A stretch of DNA of 64,000 bases from Adiantum capillus-veneris (taxonomy: Eukaryota > Streptophyta > Polypodiopsida > Polypodiales > Pteridaceae). Each line of letters starts with the position of its first letter. The first letter of the stretch is position 1. The notes beneath the pieces were generated by a model, which saw only the letters and a program-made list of their open reading frames with translations, made no database searches and was not told the origin of the DNA. This document shows positions 45,764-57,999 of the stretch, one piece after another. The position numbers and the translations under genes are program-made. The stretch lies in contig CM043952.1 in NCBI GenBank assembly GCA_014529385.2, positions 151,431,057 through 151,495,056 of the forward strand. Reading direction: 5' to 3'.

Positions 45764-46398
45764 TTCACTCTATGGATGGCCTAGCCTTGAGCTTAATGCC
45801 CATGCTTAGAAGGCTAGTGCTAATCCATTGTAAATAGAGAACAATTTCTTAATCTAATCTCTACTTCTTTATTAGTCTTAATTCGTCTATATTTTATTAT
45901 TTCATGAAGTAGTTTCATCTCAACATTATTCTAGATTTCAGTGTGTGTGATGACTTCTTGCTTATTGACCACTCCTATCCTTCTAAGAGCAATCGATTTG
46001 CGAGATTTAACATTTGTAATTAGGTTGATTAAGTTAGTTCTTAATCTTATGATTAGTGTATGTGCCCTATTGTTTGCTTGTATATAAATGGGTTTAATGA
46101 AACTCTATCACCATGCACCTTGTGTGTGTAGCTTTTGATGAAGTACCTTGATTGGCATGTGGTGATTGGAGAGACCAACAACAATGAAATTAGTGTGTGC
46201 TTTGAGATTCTAGTATATGGCAAGTCGGCCTTTGGTGGGCTTAATGTGTGTAGGTGATGCTTGATTGATGATGTGATTAGAGTTAAAGATTCATGGCTAA
46301 TCTCTATTGCATTGGAAGAGCATTCTCTTGAATCCTCTCATTCGATACATCCGATGATGCTGGTGCTTCCATGCCCTAGCCAGGTTGCCGATGCTAGG
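45473..46398 (+). repeat. Solo LTR-like copy, plus orientation
   Basis: Inverse of 46459-47377, with the same CT/GA microsatellite inside (45702-45760). It lacks the last ~56 bp of the LTR as seen in the other copies. With the next feature it forms an inverted repeat. Confidence 0.75.
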
Positions 46399-46402
46399 AA
46401 AA

Positions 46403-47108
46403 TGTTGGGGGAAATTGTACATAACCTAATCAATCCAAGACCAAAAAAATTATCAATCCTAGCATCAGCAACCTGACTATGGCATGGAAGCACGAGCATC
46501 ATCTGATGTATCAAATGAGAGGATTCAAGAGAATGCTCTTCCAATGCAATAGAGATTAGCCACATATCACTAACTCTAATCACATCATCAATCAAGCATC
46601 ACCTACACACATTAAGCCCACCAAAGTCCGACTTGCTATAGACTAGAATCTCAAAGCAAACTTTTGATAAGCACACACTAATTACATTGGTGTTGGCCTC
46701 TCCAATCACCACATACCAATCAAGGTACTTCATCAAAAGCTACAAACACAAGGTTAATGGTGCTAGAGTTTTATTAAAACCATCCATACACAAGCAAACA
46801 ATAGGGTACACACACTAATCACAAGATTAAGAACCAACTTAACTAGCCTAATTAGAGATGTTAAATATTACAAATTGAGTGCTCTTAGAAGGATAGGAGT
46901 GGTCAATAAGCAAGAACTCATCACACACACTCAAATCTAGAACAATGAGGAGGTGAAACTACTTCATGACATAATAAAATATAGAAGAATTAAGACTAAT
47001 GAAGAAAGTAGAGACTAGATTAAGAAATGGTTCTCTAATTACAATGGATTAGCACTAGCCTTCTAAGCATGGGCATTAAGCTCAAGGCTAAGCCATCCAT
47101 AGAGTGAA

Positions 47109-47154
<46 letters not shown>

Positions 47155-48785
47155 CTCAAGAATGACTACTCAAAAATGAAACCTCTTTGCATAAAGGCTT
47201 GCACCACAATCCTTTCTACTATGGGATTATGTTGAGCCCTCTATCTATTATATACAATTTGGAACTCCCAATGAGCCCAAGACCTTATACAATGTGAATA
47301 GAAAATATTGTGCACATCCTTAGCACATCCCTCTCTTGGTGCATAATCGGTGTTGCATGTGTTAGCTGCTTCTAACATTCCCCCCTTCCTAATTTGGCAC
47401 AAGTCCTCTTGTGCCACTAAAGCAAAGCACGGAGACATGGGTGAAAGCACATCCATGGAAGAATGTTGATCTGCAAGACATAAAACAAGTAATAATTATC
47501 AATGGCCAACAAGGATAAATAAAACATGAAGTATAGTGAACTTCATGCAAAGTGAACTTTTGCTTCTAAATATGGGTCAATCATAGTATAAAACTAAACA
47601 ACATAAAGCAAAAAAACACTTAAATTATCATGAAGATTAAACCACTTGAAATTTCAGTTTTATGCATGAAACACAAGCAATCAATTATGACTTTACGCTA
47701 ATGCAAGTTCATAAACCTACTAGCCTGAAAACTATATGACCAATCTTAATAAAGCATCCAAGTCTATCATGTCTGCGGGCTATAAAAAAACTCCTAATCT
47801 ATTAGTACATTGTCACAATTTTTTGAAGCTCATGGAAGTTTGTTTTAACATTCATAGAAAAACATACAGCACAATAAAAGGCTACCACCCCTAGGCAAGT
47901 CTAGCTATGACTCTCAGCTTCTTGAACCCTCAAGAAGGTGTTCCAAAATCCTATGGCGTCAAATGTTGGGGGCAGTCACAGCATAACCTAATCAACCCAA
48001 GACCAACAAAACTATCAATCCTAGGATTGGCAACCTGGCCAGGGCATGGAAGCACGAGCATCATTAAATGTATCGAATGAGAGGATTCAAGAGAACGCTC
48101 TTCCAATGCAATAGAGATTAGCCATGAATCACTAACTCTAATCACATAATCAATCAAGCATCACCTACACACATTAAGCCCACCAAATCCCGACTTGCCA
48201 TAGACTAGAATCTCAAAGTACACTCTTGATAAGCACACACTAGTTGCATTGGTGTTGACCTCTCCAATCAACACATGCCAATCAAGGTACTTCATCCAAA
48301 GCTACACACATAAGGTGAATGGTGCTAGAGTTTCATTAAACCCATCCATACACAAGCAAACAATAGGGCACATATACTAATCATAAGATTGAGAACCAGC
48401 TTAATTAACCTAATTAGAGATGTTAAATATTGCAAATTGAGTGCTCTTAGAAGGATACGAGTGGTCATTAAGCAAGAAGTCATCACACACACTCAAATCT
48501 AGAATAATGAGATGGTGAAACTACTTCATGACATAATGGAATATAGAAGAATTAAAACTAATGAAGAAAGTAGAGATTAGATTAAGAAATGGTTCTCTAA
48601 TTACAATGGATTAGCACTAGCCTTCTAAGCATGGGCATTAAGCTCAAGGCTAGGCCATCCATAAATTGAACACTCAAGAGAGAGAGAGAGCTCTCAAGAA
48701 TGGATCCTCAAGAATGACTGCTCAAGAATGAAGCCTCTTTGCATAAAGGATTTCTTATAAAGGCTTGCACCACAATCCTATACAT
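46403..48785 (-). mobile_element. Small non-autonomous LTR element
   Basis: Two direct copies of a ~0.98-kb LTR (46403-47377; 47964-48785, right end truncated) enclose only ~586 bp of non-coding DNA. LTR ends are TGTTAGAAGC...CCAACA on the minus strand. A purine-rich AGGAAGGGGGGAA lies directly before the 47377 end and fits a PPT. The PBS side (TTTGACGCCATAGG) is not one I recognise. No protein is encoded; it would need proteins in trans. Confidence 0.65.
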
Positions 48786-49049
48786 AAGGTTTTGCTTTCT
48801 AGAAAAACCAAGATGTTGGCTCTGGAAACTAATTCCAAAATTTAGCTCTAGGATGGACCCACAGTCTTTAATCCCTTGACTGGTTGACTGGTGTTAGGTG
48901 GTCCTTCATAGACTTTATTTCTGGTCTCCTGCTCACGGCTATTATAGTCTTTGACTTTGCTGGTTTAAGGTTTGCAGGCCCAACCTATAGTAACTGATCT
49001 TATTCATGTTTGAATTTTTTCTTTTTAGGACCACAAACCCTTTAGAATG
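48786..49049. other. Short unassigned stretch
   Basis: Begins where the truncated LTR stops. No feature recognised. Confidence 0.4.
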
Positions 49050-50600
49050 TTAGCCCGCATGAGTATTAAACACAGCCCCGAGAATCATACAAAGATTCTC
49101 GAATAGATTAAGTTGTACTTTAAAGACCATAAACCAAAAAACTCTTTGGGAGTTAGAACCAGACCCTTCCTTGCTAGAAAGGCCAAGGATTGTATTACTT
49201 ACTACAGTAAGTAAATGTAACCTCACTATACTTTTTTGAAATATTACAGACTCTTGGTCTCTCACAAGGATTGGAATTGACCTCTGAGCCCCTCTCGGTG
49301 GCCACGTCTCTTGTCCTCAGATGTATTAACAGCTTGGATTCCTCTCAACTAATATATGACTCGGCTCTTATCTCAGACAAGAAAATGTATATCTTGCACA
49401 TGTTGTCTTTTAATAATTGGGTTAAAGTTTTGGCTACCCTAGACAAGGACTCCAAGGAAGGGGTGAATTTGATTGCCCAGTACATAGCCCAATATCCCAT
49501 ACTTTCTTCACAATACCAGCAAGAGCTTTCCCTATTCTCTTCCTCTGGTGCTGATCTGTCTAACTTTTTAAGGAAGTTGTGTGGCCTCAATCCATCTTTT
49601 GTTTGTACACCGGTTACCCCGACTATGCCTCAAACTTGTGGTATCTTTTGTAGGGAAAGTGCGGCTCTTGACGCCATCAAAGAATTTCAGAGTAATATTT
49701 GTTTCTTCAATGACTCTAACCTCTTGGAAATGGTGCCAAAAATCTCTAAAGATTTTCCTGTCCTACCTGTTAGACATATTGAAATTGAATCTTTTGGGGT
49801 TGACCATCAGCTTTGGGTCCTATTTAACAAGGCGTTCTTAGCACCCATTCTGAGTGAAACCTGGGTATACCTTGCCAACCTCCCTGCCTCTACTGTGAAG
49901 GACTGCAGACTCAAGATCTTAAAAGGTGGACAATTTTTTGACAAAGGGGAGCTCATCAAAGCACCCTTCAACCTCAATCTCATTGACCATTCTAAATGCC
50001 CTTCCAATAGTGGCTCTACATCCGTACTAAAGGAAACATGGAATTTGCTAAAAGTAACCCGGACTTCTACACAGAATCCATATGAAATGTTTTTTGGCCT
50101 TATGTAAAATGTACCTGCAGATTTCTTGACCCTAAAGCCTCTTGTGAATCCAACATCATGTGGTTTGATCATGCCTTTGGTTCATTATCAACCATCTTGA
50201 CCTACTTTTCCCAGCAAAACCAGTGGATTTTCACCTCTCTCTTATTTGCTCTTGGTTGGGTGGCCAAGCTAAACAAATAGTAATTGCTCAGATTTCCTTT
50301 AACATCTTTGGTGGATTAATGTTGGATATCCTAAAAGAATTAAAATTTGATGAATCAGGGATCTACCTAACTACTTATGCTAACTACAAAGGCGTTAAGA
50401 TCATCACTAGCTTACTCAAACCATGTATTGATGAGGATGATTCCCTTGCTCTGAAAAGACCCAACTCTCTTACTACCCCCAACTACTTTAGTTATTTTTT
50501 AACTCCTAGCTCTTTCTCTAACCGGGGGAAGGCTTGTAGCTACAACAGTGGAAGAGGCAGAAACTCCCCCATCAAGAATTTCCCTGGATTGTAATCCTTG
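49050..50600 (+). pseudogene. Unidentified protein-coding relic
   Basis: A 278-codon open frame (49271-50107; MELTSEPLSVATSLVLRCIN) with protein-like composition (NFLRKLCGLNPSFVCTPVTP, PVLPVRHIEIESFGVDHQLW). It continues after a stop and frame changes as MWFDHAFGSLSTILTYFSQQ and FGGLMLDILKELKFDESGIY, down to 50594. Upstream, an open piece with one TAG (ARMSIKHSPENHTKILE) may belong. No signal peptide or repeats. I do not recognise the family. A retroelement ORF or a viral relic are possible; a host gene is less likely given the frame breaks. Confidence 0.45.
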
Positions 50601-50859
50601 GTGGTATTGCAGGTTACTACAAGCCCTTGCGGTCGAAGAACTCCAACAAGGTTGCTTCAAACCAAGGTTATATCTACATACACTTTCTCTTCCACAATGT
50701 ACTTCTCAATTGGATACAGCCTAAACCCTTTTTTTGTGAGTGCTTTGACCTTCTTTTTGGCAATCACAAATTACTTCGATAATATACTCATTGGATGGAA
50801 GTATCAACAACCCGTAAAAAACTTGGTTTATAGTAATGATTTTCTTCGGCATGAATCTG

Positions 50860-51080
50860 TTCCGGAATGTACATGATATTAATTTACCACACTCTACAAG
50901 AACTTTGATACATATGGTAAGCACGTTTGTACTTGTGATCTTAGGATTATTGAAAATATTAAAGTACGTAGAATCTTGGCCAATGGGCTCAATCACATAC
51001 CTAACTCCCCCAAAAAACCCTTACCTTGCTCTATCAGCTGTACTAAGGTGCCTCACTGACCTTGTCAGTGCTCTCTGATG
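50860..51080 (+). pseudogene. Possible Penelope-like element N-terminal fragment
   Basis: LYKNFDTYGKHVCTCDLRII, VRRILANGLNHIP and, after a frameshift, AVLRCLTDLV recall the segment before RT in plant Penelope-like retroelements (CxCD...N..VR..L..GLNHIP). No RT core is visible downstream, so it would be 3'-truncated. Recalled similarity only; low certainty. Confidence 0.3.
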
Positions 51081-52605
51081 CCATTCATATTCACTGTTTT
51101 GTAATGGCATGGGGTTTACATTGGCTTTTGAAAATGGGATTTTTTGCTACCGCTCTACTAAGTCTGACTGTACTCTGTTGATAATAACCGAACCTACCTT
51201 GGTGGCTTAATGAGCATCAGGTTGTTGCGTGAGTTACTTAAATACTGTCGCTTTTTTCACTTAGTCTCAAGCATTTTATGATGTTTCGGGTATGATTTAT
51301 CAACTGCTAATCGTTTGTTAATTTTTTGTAAAAACTGGCCTGATTGGGGGACTACTCTTCATTAACAATGGTTTTGTTGTGGGGTTTGCTGCTATGTAGC
51401 TTAGCTTGGCAAAACGTTTTTGATGGTAATCTGACACATTATGGGGGCTTACGGATTCCTTTTAATACATGAACTTTGTAGCCATGTTGGGTATAGGTAC
51501 ATACTTGAGGGGGTGGTGTTTTATGTCCTACTATGCACTGATTCTTAGAGGGGATTGAGCCCGGTTGCACCATTTTGCTGTACTTACTTCTTTATTGATT
51601 GGGATAGGCTATACATTGCACTGTCTACAATCACATAGCTGGTTGGCTGGTGGTGATGTTCTCTGTCCAACTGCAGAATGATTTATAATGGTTTGAGGTG
51701 TTGGACCCTATTGCATATCATTGCAGTACTTGGTCTGTACTCTATGCAGTTAGGATGTATTCATTTGGAAGAATGGTGCTCCTTTTACAAGCTTTGAGTG
51801 TCGAGGGGAAACTAACACTATAAAGCATGACACATATTTTTTTCAAAAACTTCATGGTTTGGCTCATAAACCTGGCTTTTTATCAGGGTTCCTTGTTACT
51901 TGGTTGGCTAAAAAAAGAGAAATATGATTAAGTGATAGGATTTAGAGTCCATTTTACCATAATGGACGTCTGACCTAATTTTTAAAAAAAATCTAAGCTT
52001 GTTACTCTATGAGAACTTTAAATGGAATTTTTGAGAAAAAATTCTTATATAAACTTCATTTGATTGGGTTTTTGAGGAATTGATAAAACCGATGATTTTC
52101 TTAAAAAAAGGGGGGTGATTCAGACACTTGGATTAGAAGGGGTGATGGCTTGTTACTCTATGAGAACTTTAAAAGGATTTTTTAAGAAAAAGAAAAGTGA
52201 AAACATCTTTACTTAAATCTATGGACTAAGCTTGTAAAAGTTTAAAAAAAGTTTGTAAGATGGACATGGATAACAACTAGTATAGTCCATTGATACCTAT
52301 AAAACACATCCATGGCTAACTGAATTGTTGTCTTGTTTGGATGGATGCAGGTAATGGATCTATCTTATCTTGGAAGTTTTTTTTGACTCTAGGAAGCTGT
52401 CCTACACTGGATTACACACTCACTTACTATTTGGGAAGTTCATATGTTATTTGTATACTAGAATGAGACCTCATTCTTACAAACATTGTACAAAAATAAT
52501 TCTAAGACTGAGTTGTTTTTGTACTTATCTTTTTTTTTTCTACAGCCATCTGTCTTTTGAATGTAAAAAGTTTAATTATGTCATATTATTTATGGTAAAA
52601 GAGCT
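51081..52605. other. AT-rich stretch, no gene recognised
   Basis: No coding frame. A ~30-bp segment (CTTGTTACTCTATGAGAACT and onward) occurs at 51998 and again at 52150. Otherwise nothing identified. Confidence 0.5.
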
Positions 52606-53339
52606 ACACACACACATAGAGAGATAGATAGATAGATAGATTGTATTACCATGCTCAGAGGTCAAATATGACCTATGGGACCAAAGTTACATGTGATGTA
52701 GTATGTGTATGGCTGGTGAGTGACTCTCGATGCTCTAAAATTGTGGTGATGAGAGTCTGAATGGAGAGCCCACACTGTGGCTGGGAGAGAAAAGTGTGTA
52801 GGTCTAAGTCATTGCTGAAAATGTGAGAGAATCAAGTTTAAATGTGACCAAAAGCTAAGCACTCTAGTAGTGTGTAGTATTTAGACTCTCGAACTTGCAG
52901 TGATCATAACGTTCACAATTGATTTGACTCTTCTCCATTGCCCCAATGCCCTGTTTTGCATCGAAGGAAATGGGAACTAAGTCGAATGGCTGCGATAGTG
53001 TGTATCACCAAAGGGGATAGGCTCAAGGATGTAAGCGTGATATAGTTTCCTCTTTCAGCGCGAAGAAAATGGTTTTGTAGCTGGGGGCAATATGGGTGGT
53101 GCAATGTATGAAGCTTCACCCACCGGATTTCTCCCAAGCCATAATGCATTGGCGTTGTAGAAAACTTTCATTCACTTGGGAGTCAATTGAATCATCATGT
53201 AGCAAGTGTAATGCATCCCATCTCCCAAACCACTTCTTATGTCTTGCATCCATCTCGTGCTCAAGATTTCGCTTTTATGCGTCTTTTGAACTTTTTTGCT
53301 TGCTTCCCATGTAATTGTAGGAAGTTGATGTGAGGGGTT

Positions 53340-54600
53340 TTGACGCATATTTATCATGTACTCCACAACCCTTTCCATGCCCATAACATCAATTGGAAGA
53401 GATTCCGACCAAGAAGTAGGAGCATATATATTGTTTGTGTCTTAACTTGGAGAAAGTTTGTAAGAAAACACTTTTGGACATTCTCGAACGTTTTCCAAGT
53501 AGATTTTGAGATTCTCCCGCCCCACACTTCAACTCCATAAAGAAGAACCAGTGTCACCAATGCATCAAAAAGGTACTTCTTGAGAACCTAACATTGATGT
53601 TTCCCGCATTACACATGTTCTCAAATGCATAATATGCTCTCTTTCCCACTTCCAAATGACACATAGTACATTCATGCCACTTGTGATTGGACGGAACCTC
53701 AAGGCCAAGGTACTTAAATCTCTGAACAACTTCAAGTGTCTCATCACTGTACACAATGCATGGCTCCTCCTTATAGTTGGTTTTCACAAGCATAACCTTT
53801 GTTTTGGATTCATTCACAATCAGCCCACTATGCAAGCAAAAGTTCTCAAGGACAACCATAAACTTTTGTGCATCTTCTAAAGTGTGTGCTAGAAGCACTA
53901 CATCATCCGCATACAACAAAAGCATGATTACCACATTGCAAATAGCTCTTCAATGCCTTCTTCTTGCATAAAGTCAAGTACCATTTGTTCCAATTGATCG
54001 ATGCATAGAACAAAGAGAGTTGGTGACAACGGAAATCCTTATTTAACCCCAATAGTGCTTACAAAATTTTTGAAATTTCTCTTCCCATGTGCAATTGACA
54101 AATCACCTTCTCATACATTTGAGAAACTACAAGCATAAACTCACTTGGCACTTGGAGTTCTTCCATCCTTCTCCACAAATTGTTACGTGGAATCATATCA
54201 AAGGTTTTCTTAAAGTCCACAAAACAAAAATACAATCGCTTGCCTTTCAACCGACTTTCCTCCCATGAGAACACAAAGAGTGACAATATAATTAATGGTG
54301 TTATGCCATTGACAAAAACCGCTTGTCCTTTTGCACGCTTGTCACTCTCTTCAGCCTAATCACTTAATTTCATCTCCATTATGCACCCAAAAAACTTTTC
54401 CATAGAGACCCAATCATTATAGTCCGGTAGTTCTTTACATTTTTTACATCCCCTCCTTTATGGAAAGGCTTAACCCAATTAGTAATCTAATCATAAGGCA
54501 TACCATGTTGAAGTGCAAAGTTGAACATATCACACATCAACTCATGGGTAAAATCTCCCATCCATTTGATCATCTCCGGCTTGATACCTTGAAGATCTCC
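53340..54600 (-). pseudogene. LINE reverse transcriptase
   Basis: Copies LINE RNA into DNA at a nicked target. Visible motifs are GKRLYFCFVDFKKTFD, FMLVVSQMYEKVICQLHMGR, YADDVVLLA (catalytic aspartates), LENFCLHSGLIVNESKTKVM and FKYLGLEV. Stops and shifts separate the pieces, so it is inactive. The layout fits plant RT-type LINEs. Confidence 0.85.
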
Positions 54601-55250
54601 CTCTTTGCGAGTGGCCAACTTTTCAAGGCCACTGTATACATTCTCAATAGTAAGAAGGAGGCATCTCTAACTTCTCTTCGAGAATTCCACGAAGAACAAT
54701 GTTCTTGGAATGTCGCTCCCATTCCTACATTCTTTGTTTGAGCCATAGCTTGCATGAGGGAGGAATTAGGAACCACATTGCTACCACATACATCATTCCG
54801 AGAATTGTTTGTGCATACATTTTTCATGTCGCATACATCCCGGCTCCTGTTGTCAAATTTCTCCTCTTTCAATACATGATCATGCTCTACTTTGCTCATG
54901 CAATCCTTCAAAGCATTCAAGTCCACAAGAGAGCATTTACATTCCTTGACTTCCTCTTCAAGTTGCATCAAACATGTTGTTTGCATCTTAAGTGTCCTCT
55001 TGTGATTCTCATTCTCTACCACAAGAACCCTTAGAGTGCCATTCTCCATTCCAAGTGCTTGTGATTTTTCACCTTGTTTGTTTACGGTCTCTTGCAACGA
55101 TACCAAGTATGCCATGATCATGGTTTCCGATGTCTTTGGTTGAGTGGTTGTGTTCTATCTCCACACTTAGGAGATTTCGGATCATTTTGTACAATGGTTG
55201 TGGACCCTATTGAAGAAGAAGAACCCTTGCAAATTTCGGAAGACATTGTA
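54570..55250 (-). pseudogene. Coiled-coil ORF upstream of LINE RT
   Basis: Leu/Glu/Lys heptad segment (AYLVSLQETVNKQGEKSQAL; MQTTCLMQLEEEVKECKCSL), then DMKNVCTNNSRNDVCGSNVV. Same family as 43107-43419 plus 34143-34231. The C-terminal KSWPLAKREIFKV leads into the RT fingers, so it was probably the N-terminal part of the LINE protein. Here the target site used by the chromovirus in the other copy is uninterrupted. Confidence 0.7.
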
Positions 55251-55724
55251 TGTAAAATAAGAGATGAGAGTCAACTTTGTTGAACTTGTTCACTTTAGAA
55301 ATGTTGCAACAGAAACGCCTTCCATAACTTTGAATGAGAGAGGAGGAGGAGGACGTTCTTGGCTACTCCATTGGAGGGAGGGGCAAAAATGGGTAGTGGT
55401 GGTAGGATTAGGGGCGGCACATGGTGGTAGTAAGTTAGAACCACTACCCACCAATGGTGGGCTAAGGTGGTGGTGGCCATGGATGCTAAGAGGCGACAAT
55501 GGGAGATAGTGGTGGTGGGATGGAAAAAAAGAAGCTATGAGCTCCCTCCATAACCGTCCCCCTACCTTGGTTGCACTCATCGTATCTTTCATTATTTCTT
55601 CATATTGTGTCTATTGACTACAAGGAGAGTCCAAAGATGAGTCTAATTCTATTGTTTTCCATCTTTTGGATTCCTCCTATGCTATCTCTTTTTCTTTTCA
55701 CTTCAGCTCGTTATGAATTCTTTG

Positions 55725-55985
55725 TCAGGTATTGTTAGCTAATTTTAGACCAACCTTTGCCGACTGTCTTCTTTCTTGTTTGAGCTTCTCTACTCTAGCA
55801 TCTAATTCTACATCATTGGAGTCGAAGGAGGAGGAATTTTTTTGGGCTTCTACCGCTTTCTTCTGTTCCTCAGCTTTATTTGCCAGTCGTTCTTCTCTTA
55901 ACTTTTGAGCTTCTTCCATAGAGCGTTGCACTTATGTTTTGGGACTTTGCTCTTCTTGCTGTGGTTTCTTTCAGGTCAGAGGTAT
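55725..55985 (-). pseudogene. Coiled-coil ORF remnant next to truncated integrase
   Basis: MEEAQKLREERLANKAEEQK and VEKLKQERRQSAKVGLKL. It resembles the MEEAQALREKLQQQKKDQHQ segment of ORF3 in the 18-kb element. A deletion has joined it almost directly to integrase (VSNKG), removing everything between. Confidence 0.6.
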
Positions 55986-55989
55986 TCAT

Positions 55990-56220
55990 CCTTTGTTACT
56001 CACTATCTTGATCAGTAGCTCGTATCTTGTAAAGATATTTTCATACAAGAACGGTGTTGTTGTTCTTACGTCGCTTTGTCTTCCACCCACTTTGGTACAA
56101 TAATCGCGGACACGATGATATATTGAGCATGTGTTCTATATGCAAGAGGTGTAATAGGTCCAAAAAAGTCTATCTCCCATTTGGAAAAATCCCTTGCTCC
56201 CATCATAGGTTGTAATGGAA
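55990..56220 (-). pseudogene. Integrase core start, truncated
   Basis: FSKWEIDFFGPITPLAYRTH keeps the first catalytic Asp. NIFTRYELLIKIVSNKG has Asn where the second Asp (VSDRG) is expected. The rest is deleted. Confidence 0.7.
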
Positions 56221-56960
56221 TTTTGTCTCACCTCATAGATGCTTTGGTATGTTGACATTCGTCACAATGTTTCACATATTTTTGAGCATCCATGAACAAG
56301 ATTGGCCACCAAATTCTTGCAAGAAGCATTTCTTTCGTAGTTTTATCTACAAAGAAAATGTCCACCTACCTATCTGGCATGAGCTTGCTCAAGAATTGGG
56401 ATGTATTCACTTTTTGTGGAACATATTCACAGGTTGTTATGATTTCCTTGCTTGTAGAGGTGGTTCTCAATTATCACGTAGCTTTTAGCTTCGATTTGAA
56501 TGGACTTCCATTTGAATTTACTCATCCCCTCTGGCAAGATACCTTTGTCTAGGTAATCCACAATGTACTTACTCCATTTGGGTGTAGGTGCTATTGTGAA
56601 TAGTGTTGCATGTTTGATAGGTTCTTGGTTTGCACAAACATTACACAAATATATATATATAGTCAGGAATAGCTCAATGCATAATAGGCTAGTACACACC
56701 AAGTCTCATCAATCGTTGAAATGTTTGCATTTTTCCATTGTGAATCCAGATCATTTGTACATGAGCTTGGCCCAAGTACACATCTTTTTCTGTTGGCTCT
56801 ATATATAGCCTCAATAGTCCATCATTCCCTTTCTAATATATCCTTTTATCTATCAGCACAAGTGTTTGCAACGATGACTAATGGCTACCTTTCAACCTGT
56901 AATGATCCATGATAGGTTTGCTCCACCTTGGTACCACCTCATTATTGAATAGATATGAGT
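56220..56960 (-). pseudogene. Duplicated linker + H2C2 modules (second example)
   Basis: Module 1: RWSKPIMDHY, IYxKGNDGLLRLYIEP, QAH...IH, FQRLMRLGVY, CNVC. Module 2: PKWSKYIVDYLDKGIL, HLYKQGNHNNL, EYIPILEQAH, GGHF, FMDAQKYVKHCDECQ. Both have the same element order (W-S-x-x-I, L-Y-x-x-G, Q-A-H, H, C-x2-C). Stops are few, mostly TAG/TGA at Trp or Gln positions. Confidence 0.75.
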
Positions 56961-57056
56961 CGGGCAGGTCATTGTCAACTCCTTGAGGTACTTTCCCATG
57001 AGTCAATCTAGACAAATGGTTAGCCCTTCGATGGGTAGTCCCTTTCTTGACTACAA

Positions 57057-57522
57057 CCATTAGGGAAAATTTGGACTCTCAAAGGGACCCTATAAGGACT
57101 TTGACTTTCTCGCTCTTGTCCAAAACGGGCGCACGGTAAAATTTTTACAAATGAAATCAAAGCTTATTGGACCTTTTGGATTTAGAATGTACTCATCAAG
57201 ATCTATCCATTGATATATAGCATGACATCATATTCTTTATATTCTAGAAGATTTCATTTTTGGATGTGACAATTTCGTCTTATAAATGGAATCTCTCCCC
57301 ACATTTCAACTGTAGTGGGGAGGCCATAACTTCTACAAATCAACTCCAAATTTTTTGGAGTCTGGGGACTTAGAACCTACTTTCTAAGATCTTTCCAATG
57401 ATATGTTGGTTGATAGGGTATTGACAAAATGTTTATGTACTTCACCGGGTTGCCCACTTTGGACAAGAGAGTCAAAGTCAAATCTCTTTAGCCCCTTTGA
57501 GAGTCCAATTTTTCCCTAATGG
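57057..57522. mobile_element. MITE with ~70-bp terminal inverted repeats, inside RNase H
   Basis: Left end CCATTAGGGAAAATTTGGAC and right end its inverse (…TTTTCCCTAATGG). Inverted similarity continues through ACTCTCAAAGGG, TTGACTTT and CTCTTGTCCAAA, about 70 bp each side. It separates LYLVNKP...EFDFT from VVVKKGTTHRRANHLSRL, which are adjacent residues of RNase H. Target duplication is unclear (TA or AT). Confidence 0.8.
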
Positions 57523-57999
57523 GTGAAGTCAAACTCAAGATGCAATATGATAAACCATCAAACAATGTGTCTTGTATTTCATGGTTTGTTCACCAAGTAT
57601 AATAGTGTTTGATGATCCACAAAGAATACAAATTTGCAAGAAGATAGTGTCTAAACTTTTTCATGGCATAGAACATTCCTAATCCTTCCCTTTTTATGAT
57701 CATGTAATTTCTTTCCACACTATTAAGTTGTCTTCAGTAGTAATAGATGAAAAAATCCATGTTGTATCCTTCCCTTTCCGTGGTCATGTAATTTCTTTTC
57801 GCAGTATTAAGTTTTTTGCAAGAGGAATGTTGTTTTCTCTAGGCTGTGCTAAGATGCATTTAATCTCACATGTCAATGCATCCATGTGGACATGAAATAT
57901 CTTATTCAAACTGAGAGCTTTTAGAATTGGAGCAAAAATCAATCTTTGCTTTAATTACAAGAATACTTTCTCACACTTGTCAAACTTTGTGATGAGAGA

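Larger units (their letters stand above)
52606..55340 (-). mobile_element. LINE (non-LTR retrotransposon), frames broken
   Basis: From the right: 5' region; coiled-coil ORF (MSSEICKGSSSS near 55244, then 55121-54570); RT fingers with FVDFKKTFDMIPRNNLWRRM (54286-54059); RT palm LLLYADDVVLLAHTLEDAQK with intact YADD (53934-53554); C-terminal region MERVVEYMINMRQNPSHQLP and MQDIRSGLGD (53384-53172); 3' UTR; and a (TATC)n tail at 52615-52640. The frame changes at least three times. Target-primed retrotransposition leaves such 3' repeats and no LTRs. Confidence 0.85.

Noticed and set aside
46261-46595. Mirror-image frames (MIDDVIRV...) on both strands
   Set aside because: Chance open frames in the inverted LTR copies; a third copy at 47951-48157 shows they belong to the repeat.
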